A stretch of 64,000 nucleotides of DNA from Streptomyces smaragdinus (GTDB lineage Bacteria; Actinomycetota; Actinomycetes; Streptomycetales; Streptomycetaceae), in the NCBI RefSeq assembly GCF_009604385.1, contig NZ_WEGJ01000006.1, positions 124,001 through 188,000 on the forward strand. Direction: 5' to 3'. The translations under genes were made by a program, and so were the position numbers. A model generated the notes under the pieces. The model saw nothing but the letters and a program-made list of their open reading frames with translations, was not told the DNA's origin and did no database searches. Shown piece by piece: positions 54,790 through 63,595 of this stretch; the first letter of the stretch is position 1; every line of letters begins with the position of its first letter.

Positions 54790-55608
54790 TCAGGCTCTGC
54801 GGGCGACGCCCACGTACGTGGAGCTGTTGAGGTTCCCCCGGTGGGCGTTCGTCCCGTCGGGTTCCGGGTGCCAGTCCTCGGCGAGGACGAGGCCCGGGTC
54901 GACGAGGCCGAGGCCGTCGAAGAAGCGCTCGATGCGGTCGCGGGTGCGCAGGGCCGCGTTGTAGCCCCGGGACTTCGCGACCTCCTTGGCCCGGCGGACG
55001 TCCTCCTCCGCGTGGAAGTCCGCGGTGACGTGCGACAGCACCAGGTAACTGCCCGGGGAGAGGATCTCCTTGACCCGGTTCACCAGATGGTCGGCGTCGC
55101 CCTCGTCGGTGACGAAGTGGAGCAGCGCGATCAGGGAGACGGCCATCGGCCGGTCGAAGTCGAGGGTCTTGGCGGCCTCGTGGAAGACGGTGTCGATCTC
55201 CCGCGCGTCGGCCCGTACGAACTCCAGGGCGCCCTCCGCCGTCCCGCGCATCAGGGCGTCGGCGTGAGCCAGCACGATGGGGTCGTTGTCGCAGTAGACG
55301 ATCCGCGCGTCGGGGGCGACGGACTGGGCGATCTGGTGGAGGTTGGGCTCGGTCGGTATGCCGGTGCCGATGTCCAGGAACTGCCGTACGCCCTGCTCGG
55401 CGAGCCACCGGGTGGACCGGTGCATGAAGGCCCGGTTCGCCCGGGCCATCAGGGGGATGCTCGGGTCGAAGGCGAGCATCTGTCTGGCGAGTTCCTCGTC
55501 CACCAGATAGTTGTCCTTGCCGCCCAGCATCCAGTCGTACACCCGCGCGGGATGCGGCTTGGTGACATCGATCTCGGGGCGGGCGCCGTTGCCGTCCGAT
55601 GTGGGCAT
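54790..55608 (-). CDS. SAM-dependent methyltransferase (Methyltransf_19/DUF574 family)
   Basis: A 272-residue protein. PHPARVYDWMLGGKDNYLVD at the N-terminus and QFLDIGTGIPTEPNLHQIAQ, IVYCDNDPIVLAHADALM, GSYLVLSHVTAD are hallmarks of the actinobacterial family expanded in Streptomyces. The substrate is unknown. It lies 94 bp downstream of the SWIM gene on the same strand. Confidence 0.88.
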   Translation of the reverse strand: MPTSDGNGARPEIDVTKPHPARVYDWMLGGKDNYLVDEELARQMLAFDPSIPLMARANRAFMHRSTRWLAEQGVRQFLDIGTGIPTEPNLHQIAQSVAPDARIVYCDNDPIVLAHADALMRGTAEGALEFVRADAREIDTVFHEAAKTLDFDRPMAVSLIALLHFVTDEGDADHLVNRVKEILSPGSYLVLSHVTADFHAEEDVRRAKEVAKSRGYNAALRTRDRIERFFDGLGLVDPGLVLAEDWHPEPDGTNAHRGNLNSSTYVGVARRA

Positions 55609-55702
55609 CCTGAACTCCGTGGTGAGGGCGGTGCGGTGATCAACCGCTCGCCAGCATAAAGGAGTTCGGGGGAATCGGGCAGCGGCTCCGCGGGGGTCCG
55701 GG

Positions 55703-56971
55703 CTACGCCGACGACGCCAGCAGCGCCGTCAGCGCCCCCACCGGGTCCGGGTCCGGGGGGCCCGCGGGCCAGAAGTCGCCCGAGCCCGGGTCCGCCGTGT
55801 ACGGGTACCAGCGTCTGTCGTGGCCGTAGCGGAGCTGGAGGCCCCGGGGCTCGTCCGTGAGGTGGTTGCGGTGGGGGCGCAGGGGTGGGAGGTCCGCTGC
55901 AGTGAAGGCCGGGCGGGCCCGGTCGAAGGGGCCCGCCGGGGGGTCCCAGGGGGTGTCCAGGAGGCGCAGGCCCTCGAGGCCGCCCTGGCGCCAGGCGGCC
56001 ACCGCGCGGGCGATCTCCGTGGGCGTGCGGCCGGTGGCCGCCGCGAGGCGCGTGTGCAGGGCCCGGCCCGCGCCCGTCAGGCCCGCGGTGGGCAGGCCTG
56101 CCGCCAGCCGGATCGCGTCCTCCCACGGCGTCAGCGGGGCGTCGGTCAGGCCCCGGGCGAGGCCCGCGTGCGCCCGGGCCGCCGCGTCCGCCGCGAGGAT
56201 CTCCAGCGCGGGGGCGTCCACGGCGGAGGGGGCGCCGGGGAGCGCCGGGCCCTGGCCGGGCACCGGGGGCAGGGGCAGCGGCGGGGGCAGGGCCGCCGGG
56301 CGCGATGCCGCGAGGACGGCCTCCCGGGCGGGGGTGCCCGTGACGCCGCCCGGCGCCCGCGCCTCCCGCGCGCCCGCGAGGGCGTTGCGCCGGCCGAGGT
56401 CGGCGAGGAGCTCCGTCTCCCCGCGCCCCCGGACCAGCAGCAGCACGAACGGATCGGCGTCGAGCAGCCGCGCCGCCTGATAGCACAGCGCCGCCGCGTG
56501 CTTGCACGGGTGCCCGTTGTCGGGGCAGGAGCAGTGCGGGTCGAGGTCGCCGGGGCCCGGCAGCAGCCGTACGCCCGCGGTCGCGGCGGATTCGGCGAGG
56601 GTCTGCGGCATGTCCCGGTCGAGCAGGGCCGCGAGATGGCCCGCGCGGCCGGCGGCCGTGGCCAGGAAGCGGTCCCACTCCGCGTCGGTGAACGTCCGCA
56701 GCCGTACCTCCGCCCGGTACGGCCGGGTCCGGCTGCCCTGGACGGGCGCGGCGATCCGCCCGGGGGTGACGGTGATGTCCAGGACGTGCCCGCCGCGCGC
56801 GTACGTACGGCCGCGGCTGAGGCGTCCCGTCTCCAGCGAGGTGTCCTCCAGGGCGTCGATCCACGCCTGCCCCCACCACGATTCGGCGAACGGGGCCCGG
56901 CTGCCCTTGCGCGAGAGGAACGGCGGGAAGTCCCGCCGCCGGTCGCCGGCCGCCCGGCCCGTGGCGCTCAC
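55703..56971 (-). CDS. SWIM zinc finger protein
   Basis: A 422-residue protein. The SWIM motif is CSCPDNGHPCKHAAALCY (C-x-C-x6-C-x-H, ~142). FAESWWGQAWIDALEDTS and RTYARGGHVLDITVTPGRIA are typical N-terminal segments, and the middle is Pro/Ala-rich. GTG at 56971 overlaps the SNF2 helicase stop (GTGA), so it is a dedicated partner. The family is usually found beside such helicases; function unknown. Confidence 0.9.
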   Translation of the reverse strand: MSATGRAAGDRRRDFPPFLSRKGSRAPFAESWWGQAWIDALEDTSLETGRLSRGRTYARGGHVLDITVTPGRIAAPVQGSRTRPYRAEVRLRTFTDAEWDRFLATAAGRAGHLAALLDRDMPQTLAESAATAGVRLLPGPGDLDPHCSCPDNGHPCKHAAALCYQAARLLDADPFVLLLVRGRGETELLADLGRRNALAGAREARAPGGVTGTPAREAVLAASRPAALPPPLPLPPVPGQGPALPGAPSAVDAPALEILAADAAARAHAGLARGLTDAPLTPWEDAIRLAAGLPTAGLTGAGRALHTRLAAATGRTPTEIARAVAAWRQGGLEGLRLLDTPWDPPAGPFDRARPAFTAADLPPLRPHRNHLTDEPRGLQLRYGHDRRWYPYTADPGSGDFWPAGPPDPDPVGALTALLASSA

Positions 56972-59709
56972 GCCGTCCTCCGCAGCGCGACGAGCTCCGC
57001 CAGCTCGCCGTCGGTGAGCTCGGTGAGCGCCGACTCGCCGGCCTGGCCGAGGACGGCGTCGGACAGGGCCCGTTTGGCGTGCAGGAGTTCGTCGATGCGG
57101 TCCTCCACCGTGCCCTCCGTGATCAGCCGGTGCACCTGGACGGGCTGGGTCTGGCCGATCCGGTACGCGCGGTCGGTGGCCTGCTCCTCGACGGCCGGGT
57201 TCCACCAGCGGTCGTAGTGGATCACGTGTCCGGCGCGGGTGAGGTTGAGTCCCGTACCGGCGGCCTTCAGCGACAGCAGGAACACGGGGACCTCCCCGTT
57301 CTGGAAGCGGTCCACGAGCTGCTGGCGGCGGTCGACGGGCGTGCCGCCGTGCAGCAGCTGGGAGGCGATGCCCCGGGCGGTGAGGTGCCGTTCGAGGAGG
57401 CGGGCCATCGACACATACTGGGTGAAGACCAGCACGGAGCCGTCCTCGGCGAGGATCGTCTCGAGGAGTTCGTCGAGCAGCTCGAGCTTCCCGGAGCGGC
57501 CGGCGAGCTGATGGGTGTCCTCCCGCAGGAACTGCGCGGGATGGTTGCAGATCTGCTTGAGCGCCCCGAGCAGCTTCATCACCAGGCCCCGGCGCGCCAT
57601 GCCCTCCGACTCGGCGATGTCGTCGAGGGCCTCGCGGACGACCGCCTCGTACAGCACGGCCTGTTCCCTGGCGAGGGCGACGGGGTGGTCGGTCTCGGTC
57701 TTCGGCGGGAGCTCGGGGACGATGCCGGGGTCGGACTTGCGGCGGCGCAGGACGAACGGGCCGACGAGACGCGAGAGCCGGCGCAGCGCCTCCTCGTCGC
57801 CCTCGCTCTCGATGAGGCGGGCGTGGCGGGCGCGGAAGTTCTTCAGTCCGCCGAGGAGGCCGGGGGTGGTCCAGTCGAGGATGGCCCAGAGCTCGGAGAG
57901 GTTGTTCTCGACGGGGGTGCCGGTGAGGGCGATCCTGGCGGGGGCGGGGATGGTGCGCAGGGCCTTGGCGGCGGCCGCGTAGGGGTTCTTGACGTGCTGC
58001 GCCTCGTCGGCGACGACCAGGGACCAGTCGTGGGCGGCGAGTTCGGGGGCGCTGGCGCGCATGGTGCCGTACGTGGTGAGGACAAAGCCGCCGGTCGCGT
58101 CGGTGAGGGAGCGGCCGGGGCCGTGATAGCGGTGGACGGGCAGGCCGGGGGCGAACCGCTCGATCTCGCGCTGCCAGTTGCCCAGGAGGGACGCGGGGCA
58201 GACGACGAGGGTGGGCGCGGGAGCGGCGCGGTGGACGTGGAGGGCGATGACGGTGATGGTCTTGCCCAGGCCCATGTCGTCGGCGAGGCAGCCGCCGAGG
58301 CCGAGGGAGGTCATCCGGTCGAGCCAGGTGAGGCCGCGCAGCTGGTAGTCGCGCAGCGGCAGGTCGCTGGTCAGCGGCTCGGGCGGGCGGGTGAGGCGAT
58401 CGCGGAGCTCCGCGAGGGTGCCCTGCGGCTGTACGGCGATCCGCTCGCCGTCGGCCTCGGTCTCGCCGGTGAGCGCGAGGGCGAGGGCATCGACGGGGTC
58501 GAGGAGGCCGAGGTTGCGCCGGCGGGCCTTGCGTACGAGGGCGGGGTCGACGACGACCCACTGGTCGCGCAGCCGCACCATGGGCCGGTTGGCCTCGGCG
58601 AGGCGGTCCATCTCGTCGTCGGTGAGCGGCACCCCGGAGAGGGAGACCTGCCAGCGGAACTCGAGGAGCTTCGCGGCGTCGAAGAAGCTGACCTCGTTGG
58701 ACGCGGAGCCGGGCGCGGGGCGGACGACCGCGGTGGCCGTCAGCCCGCGGACCAGGGTCTTCGGCCAGTGCACGGCGATGCCGGCGGCGGCCAGACGCTG
58801 GGCGGCGGGGCCCAGGAGGTCGTGCAGCTCGTCGGGCTCGAGCAGCATGGCGTCCGGCACGGGCTTGGCCAGCAGCCGCTCCAGGGGCGGCCAGAGGCGG
58901 GCGGCGCGGCGCAGCGCGAGCACGGTGTCGACGCGGGCGCGGGGGCCGAGGATGTCGCCGGCGGCGCCTGTCCACAGCTCGGCGGCGTCGGCGAGGAGGG
59001 TGGGGTCGGCGAGGCTGTGCACCTGGACGACGAGGGTGACGGGCCGGGCGTCCGGTTCGTACAGCTCCTCGGCGGCCATGTGCAGCCGCAGGCCGATCCG
59101 GACGCCCGCGTCGGCGCCGGCGGCGACCTCGGCGGCCCAGTCGGCGAGCCGGGGCAGGGCGTGCGCCTCGGCCGCGGCGTAGGGCCCGCCGGCCAGCAGC
59201 GGGGCGCCGGGGGTGCGGGGCAGGGTGTCGGCGACGGCGTCGAGGAACGCGCGGATCAGGGCCTCGGGGTCGGGCAGCAGGGGTGGTCCGTCGCCCGGCA
59301 GGGGTGTCGCACGGCCCTCCCAGGGCAGGGCGGCGGCGACGGCCCGTACGTGCACGAGGTCGTCGGCGTCCAGCGGGCCCGCGCGCCAGGCGTCGGTGCC
59401 GTCGGCGGTGAGGCCGGGGAGGAGGCGGCCGCGGGCGGCGAGCTGCAGGGCGTGCAGGGCGGCGGCGCCCCAGGCGGCCGCGGCGGGGTGGGCGGCGCGG
59501 TCGGAGCGGGCGGCGGTGAGCAGCGGCAGGGCATCTTCTACGGTGAGCAGCCGGGCGGGGACCGTCTCGCGGCGGACGTCGCCGCCGTCCGGTCGTACGA
59601 CCTCCAGCTCGCCGTCGGCGTCGGGGAGCGGTCCACTGTCCGGGCACCACAGGGCTATCCGTCCCCGGCGGGGCGGATCTGCGGGGAGGAAGACGGCGGC
59701 GCTGACCAC
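56968..59709 (-). CDS. SNF2-family DEAD/DEAH-box ATPase
   Basis: A 913-residue protein. The N-terminal ~440 residues match the bacterial SNF2 N-terminal domain. The motor has LADDMGLGKTITVIAL (Walker A, ~479), VVADEAQHVKNP (DEAQ box, ~568), ALTGTPVENNLSELWAI, VFTQYVSM, FLLSLKAAGTGLNL and DRAYRIGQ. It likely translocates on double-stranded DNA. It overlaps the SWIM gene and follows terC by 30 bp. Confidence 0.93.
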   Translation of the reverse strand: MVSAAVFLPADPPRRGRIALWCPDSGPLPDADGELEVVRPDGGDVRRETVPARLLTVEDALPLLTAARSDRAAHPAAAAWGAAALHALQLAARGRLLPGLTADGTDAWRAGPLDADDLVHVRAVAAALPWEGRATPLPGDGPPLLPDPEALIRAFLDAVADTLPRTPGAPLLAGGPYAAAEAHALPRLADWAAEVAAGADAGVRIGLRLHMAAEELYEPDARPVTLVVQVHSLADPTLLADAAELWTGAAGDILGPRARVDTVLALRRAARLWPPLERLLAKPVPDAMLLEPDELHDLLGPAAQRLAAAGIAVHWPKTLVRGLTATAVVRPAPGSASNEVSFFDAAKLLEFRWQVSLSGVPLTDDEMDRLAEANRPMVRLRDQWVVVDPALVRKARRRNLGLLDPVDALALALTGETEADGERIAVQPQGTLAELRDRLTRPPEPLTSDLPLRDYQLRGLTWLDRMTSLGLGGCLADDMGLGKTITVIALHVHRAAPAPTLVVCPASLLGNWQREIERFAPGLPVHRYHGPGRSLTDATGGFVLTTYGTMRASAPELAAHDWSLVVADEAQHVKNPYAAAAKALRTIPAPARIALTGTPVENNLSELWAILDWTTPGLLGGLKNFRARHARLIESEGDEEALRRLSRLVGPFVLRRRKSDPGIVPELPPKTETDHPVALAREQAVLYEAVVREALDDIAESEGMARRGLVMKLLGALKQICNHPAQFLREDTHQLAGRSGKLELLDELLETILAEDGSVLVFTQYVSMARLLERHLTARGIASQLLHGGTPVDRRQQLVDRFQNGEVPVFLLSLKAAGTGLNLTRAGHVIHYDRWWNPAVEEQATDRAYRIGQTQPVQVHRLITEGTVEDRIDELLHAKRALSDAVLGQAGESALTELTDGELAELVALRRTA

Positions 59710-59739
59710 GTACAGAAGTCTAGGGCGGGGGTCCGACGC

Positions 59740-60693
59740 TCAGGACCGGTCGGGGAGCTTCCGGGAGGCCCGCAGGCTGGCGACCGTCGTGACGACCAGG
59801 ACGCCGCAGATGACGCCGAGGGACACCGGGATGGAGATCTCGGGGACGTGCGCCCCCGATTCGTGCAGGGCGTGGAGGACCAGCTTGACGCCGATGAAGC
59901 CGAGGATGACCGACAGTCCGTAGCTGAGGTACACCAGCTTGCGCAGCAGGCCGCCGATGAGGAAGTACAGCTGGCGCAGGCCCATCAGCGCGAAGGCGTT
60001 GGCCGTGAACACGATGTACGGGTCCTGGGTCAGGCCGAAGATCGCGGGGATGGAGTCCAGGGCGAACAGGACGTCCGTGGTGCCGATGGTGAGCATCACG
60101 ATCAGCATGGGCGTCAGCAGCCGCTTGCCGTTCTCCCGGATCAGCAGCCTGGTGCCGTGATAGCGGTCGGCGACCGGGAAGCGGTGCTCGATCGCCTTGA
60201 TCAGCTTGCTCTCCTCGTACTCCTCGTCGTGCTCCTCGGCGCGGGCCTCCTGGATCAGCTTCCAGGCGGTCCAGATCAGGAAGGCGCCGAAGACGTAGAA
60301 GACCCAGGAGAACGACGTGATGATCGCGGCGCCGGCGGCGATGAAGCCGGCCCGCAGCACCAGCGCGATCAGTACGCCGACCATCAGCACGCGCTGCTGA
60401 TAGATCGTGGGCACGGCGAACTTCGCCATGATGAGGACGAAGACGAAGAGGTTGTCGACGCTCAGCGACTTCTCGGTGATGTAGCCCGCGAAGAACTCCC
60501 CGGACGCCTGCCCCTCGCCCGCGAGCAGCAGGCCGAGGCCGAAGAGGACCGCGAGCACGACCCAGACGACCGTCCAGATCCCGGCCTCCCGGGTGGAGAC
60601 CTCGTGGGGCTTGCGGCCGATGAGGAAGTCGACGGCGATCAGGGCGCAGAGCCCCACCACCGTCGCGGTCCACAGGATCGGCGAGACGTCCAC
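59740..60693 (-). CDS. TerC family integral membrane protein
   Basis: A 317-residue protein with about nine helices. FITEKSLSVDNLFVFV-type motif is present as ITEKSLSVDNLFVFVLIMAK, and TIGTTDVLFALDSIPAIFGL; conserved acidic residues in helices match TerC/Alx metal exporters, linked with tellurite resistance and Mn export. GTG at 60693 (VDVSPILW) follows GGAGGAAGAC; the upstream in-frame ATG is less likely. Three GGTAA-type half-sites lie upstream. Confidence 0.9.
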   Translation of the reverse strand: MDVSPILWTATVVGLCALIAVDFLIGRKPHEVSTREAGIWTVVWVVLAVLFGLGLLLAGEGQASGEFFAGYITEKSLSVDNLFVFVLIMAKFAVPTIYQQRVLMVGVLIALVLRAGFIAAGAAIITSFSWVFYVFGAFLIWTAWKLIQEARAEEHDEEYEESKLIKAIEHRFPVADRYHGTRLLIRENGKRLLTPMLIVMLTIGTTDVLFALDSIPAIFGLTQDPYIVFTANAFALMGLRQLYFLIGGLLRKLVYLSYGLSVILGFIGVKLVLHALHESGAHVPEISIPVSLGVICGVLVVTTVASLRASRKLPDRS

Positions 60694-60750
60694 GTCTTCC
60701 TCCGGAAGGGTAGGGAGGAGCGCGTCGCCCCAGGTCATCAAACCTTATAG

Positions 60751-60784
60751 CCTTACCCAAGAAAAGGTAAAGTTTCAGGTAAAG
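60751..60784. promoter_or_regulatory. AT-rich repeat array upstream of terC
   Basis: AGGTAAAG occurs twice in direct orientation (60765-60772, 60777-60784) with a related inverted CCTTACCC at 60751-60758. It lies in the most AT-rich spot of the neighbourhood, suggesting an operator or promoter. Confidence 0.45.
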
Positions 60785-60829
60785 ACGCAGGTCGGAGCGT
60801 TTTACGATTCCTTGGTACGGAGCCTTCCG

Positions 60830-62788
60830 TCAGCGCGGCAACGCCCGCCGCGCGGCCGCGACCTGCGCCAGCACCTGGGTGAGCACCTGGCTGCCGGGCG
60901 GCACGGTGACCGGCTCGTACGTCCAGGCGTGCCCGATCCACGGGTCCGCCAGATAGTCCTCGGGCACCGGCGTGATCCGCAGCAGCTTGCGCCACATCGG
61001 GTCCAGCAGCGGGCCGTACCCGCCGGACTCCTCGCGGTCGGCGACCATCATCAGATGGACGCCCACGGAGGCGCCCTCGTCGGCGAGATACCGCAGCTGG
61101 GTGACCGCGCGGTCGTCGAAGCCGTGCGGGAAGTCATGCACGATCAGCAGCTGGTCGGCGGTGTCGATGTCGGGCGGCAGGGAGTCGGCGGCGCCGCTGC
61201 GGATCGCCATCTGCACCAGGTCCACCCGCTGCGTCAGCTTGCCCAGCACCGACTGCACGCCCGCGGCGCCCATGGCCGGCATGTCGGCCAGCACCCCGGA
61301 GTTCAGCAGCGGCGTGAGCGCGCCGGACGCGGTGCCGGCCGGGTCGATGACGTGCACGGCGAAGTCGCCCGCCGGGTACGAGGCGAGCAGCCGGGCGGCG
61401 ATCGACACGGCGAGGGAGATGCCCTGGCCGCGGACCTGGTCGGAGTCGGCGAGGCCGAAGGTGTCGCGGGTGCCCGTGTCGACCCACAGGCCGCGCTCCA
61501 GCGGCAGCCGGATCAGCATCGGGATCCGCAGCCCGCCGGCCTCCTCCAGGGAGAGGTCGCCCATCCGCAGGGCCATCGGATGCTCGGTGGGCACCTGGTA
61601 CGCGTGCCAGCAGGGGTTGTCCCAGCGGGCGTACGGGGGCGGCAGCGCCGGCTCGACGACGTCCGCCTCGGCCTGGAGCTGGGCGATGTCGCGGTCGAGG
61701 GTGGCGCGGGCCTGGTCGACCAGCTGGACGTGCCGGGCGCGGGCCGTCTCGCGGGCGGCGTCGGCGGCGGGGCCGATCCGGGTGCGGGGGTCGGACAGGA
61801 CGCCCTCGAGCTCCCGCTCCATCCGCGAGTCGGCGAAGTCGACGGCGCTGCGGTACGCGGCGACGGTGCGGGCCAGGTCCTCGAACATGCCCCAGACCTG
61901 GTTGTACAGCCGCTCCTCCATGGACCAGCCGGTGGCGTCGCCGGCCACGGGCACCCGGGGCCCGTCGCCCTGCGGCGGGGCGAGGGGCGGCGGCGGGGGG
62001 GTCGTGCTGCGGCCGGGGTGGCTGTAGTTGACGCCGGAGCCGGCCGTCGGCGGGGGCTGCGGCGGTGACACGGGCTGGGGCGGGGTGTCGTCGCGGCGGC
62101 CGGGGTGGCGGTAGTTGACGCCGGTCGCGGGAGAGGACGGGGAAGGCGGGGGCGTCGGGGAGGCCGGAGCGCCCCCCTGGGCGCCCGGGCGGGCGCCGTT
62201 CGACGCGGTCACCGGGGCGGCGCCGACCGCGCGGGCCAGGCCCTCGGCCACGGCGTCGTTGATCCGGGCGGCGAGGTCGGCGGCCTGCGGCAGGCCCTGG
62301 TCGGCGAGCATGGCGGCGAGGCCGCCGGCGTAGCCCTGGCCTATCGCCCGGACCTTCCAGGCGCCCTGCCGCTCGTACAGCTCCAGGGCGAACACCGCGG
62401 ACTCCGAGTCGAGCCCGGTGACGGTGAAGCTGGCGATCTCCGTCCCGTCCAGGGTGGTGATCGCGGCGTGCGGGGCGGCCAGGGCGCCGAAGCGCTCCGG
62501 GCCGCCCACTCCGCCGGGCAGCGCCATCAGTACGTTCACCCGGCACACGTCGTCGGGGAGGGCGCCGAGGTCCACCGCGAGCCGGTGCTCGGCGGCGGCC
62601 TGCCGGGGCAGCTCCAGACCGGGCAGGACGGGCGCACCGGGGTGCCCCACCCATTCCGGCCGGGGCACCTGGCCCCGCTCGTCGGCGAGCGTGACCCCGG
62701 CGATCACCGGATTGCCCGCCGTCAGCCGGATCTCCAGCCGTGCCCCGGGCAGCGGATGGTTCTGCCCATGCACCAGCTCGGCCGTCAT
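60830..62788 (-). CDS. TerD-domain protein fused to an FtsK/ATPase-like region
   Basis: A 652-residue protein. Residues 1-~190 form a TerD (calcium-binding stress) domain (AELVHGQNHPLPGARLEIRL, DGTEIASFTVTGLDSESAVF, FALELYERQGAWKVRAIGQG). A Pro-rich linker contains GVNYRHPGR and GVNYSHPGR. The C-terminal ~380 residues (GDLSLEEAGGLRIPMLIRLP, FAVHVIDPAGTASGAL, DTADQLLIVHDFPHGF) resemble the TerD-associated FtsK-like module without an obvious Walker A. GGGGAGGGGCAGGA precedes the ATG. Confidence 0.85.
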   Translation of the reverse strand: MTAELVHGQNHPLPGARLEIRLTAGNPVIAGVTLADERGQVPRPEWVGHPGAPVLPGLELPRQAAAEHRLAVDLGALPDDVCRVNVLMALPGGVGGPERFGALAAPHAAITTLDGTEIASFTVTGLDSESAVFALELYERQGAWKVRAIGQGYAGGLAAMLADQGLPQAADLAARINDAVAEGLARAVGAAPVTASNGARPGAQGGAPASPTPPPSPSSPATGVNYRHPGRRDDTPPQPVSPPQPPPTAGSGVNYSHPGRSTTPPPPPLAPPQGDGPRVPVAGDATGWSMEERLYNQVWGMFEDLARTVAAYRSAVDFADSRMERELEGVLSDPRTRIGPAADAARETARARHVQLVDQARATLDRDIAQLQAEADVVEPALPPPYARWDNPCWHAYQVPTEHPMALRMGDLSLEEAGGLRIPMLIRLPLERGLWVDTGTRDTFGLADSDQVRGQGISLAVSIAARLLASYPAGDFAVHVIDPAGTASGALTPLLNSGVLADMPAMGAAGVQSVLGKLTQRVDLVQMAIRSGAADSLPPDIDTADQLLIVHDFPHGFDDRAVTQLRYLADEGASVGVHLMMVADREESGGYGPLLDPMWRKLLRITPVPEDYLADPWIGHAWTYEPVTVPPGSQVLTQVLAQVAAARRALPR

Positions 62789-62822
62789 TCCTGCCCCTCC
62801 CCTGGGTGTTCCTGTCCCGGTC

Positions 62823-63401
62823 CTACAGATGCGGCAGGATCGCCGGCATGAGGTCCTGGAACGTACGGCCGGCGGCCGGCGTGCCGATGGCCGTCATCGT
62901 CCAGCCGCCGCCCTGGCGGGTGACCTTCGCCATGATCTGCGCCGTGGCGTTGGTGCCGCCGGTCAGCGTGTAGCGGGCCAGCTCCTGGCCGTTGGTCTCG
63001 TCGACCAGCCGGCAGAAGGCGTTCTGCACCTCGGCGAACGTCTGGCCGGTGAAGGAGTTCACGGTGAAGACGATCTGGTCGATGTGCACCGGCACGCGCT
63101 GCAGGTCCACCAGGATCGACTCGTCGTCGCCGCCCTGGCCGGCGCCGCCGACGAGGTTGTCACCGGTGTGCCGGACGGAGCCGTCGTCGCTCACCAGGTG
63201 ACGGAAGAAGACGACGTCGACCGGCTGCTTGTCGGCGAAGAGCACCGCGGAGGCGTCGAGGTCGATCTCCCGGGTGCGCGAACCGAACAGACCCCTGCGC
63301 GGCGCCGCCTGCCAGCCGAGTCCCATCCGGACCGCGGACAGACTGCCGCCGCCCTGCTTCTCCAGGCTGATCGCCTGTCCCTTGGACAAGTTGACGCTCA
63401 C
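62823..63401 (-). CDS. TerD family protein
   Basis: A 192-residue protein with typical TerD length. VNLSKGQAISLEKQGGG, MGLGWQAAP, EIDLDASAVLFADKQPVDVV, DNLVGGAGQGGDDESILVDL (acidic Ca-binding loops) and VNSFTGQTFAEVQNAFCRLV are diagnostic. GTG at 63401 follows GAGGAGGGG. It lies 34 bp upstream of the TerD-fusion gene, probably one operon. Confidence 0.93.
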   Translation of the reverse strand: MSVNLSKGQAISLEKQGGGSLSAVRMGLGWQAAPRRGLFGSRTREIDLDASAVLFADKQPVDVVFFRHLVSDDGSVRHTGDNLVGGAGQGGDDESILVDLQRVPVHIDQIVFTVNSFTGQTFAEVQNAFCRLVDETNGQELARYTLTGGTNATAQIMAKVTRQGGGWTMTAIGTPAAGRTFQDLMPAILPHL

Positions 63402-63540
63402 GCGGGTCCCCTCCTCGATCGCTTGGGCCTGCGGCCCGGGTTTCGCACCCACCCTATGGGGCAGGACGTACGCCGCGCCGGGGGGGTTTCGTCTTTTGTG
63501 GCGTTCTTGAAACAACGCGCGCCCCCCGACGCCCACACAA

Positions 63541-63571
63541 CCCGGACGACCTCAGTTAATACGGGTCCGGG
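63541..63571. terminator. Possible hairpin downstream of uvrB
   Basis: Seven-base arms CCCGGAC (63541-63547) and GTCCGGG (63565-63571) with a 17-nt loop, 25 bp past the uvrB stop. Weak. Confidence 0.35.
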
Positions 63572-63595
63572 CGCATGGAACGCGGACATTCGGCA

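Noticed and set aside
60751..60784. PHO box for PhoP upstream of terC
   Set aside because: The repeats do not resemble GTTCACC and their period is 12 rather than 11 bases.
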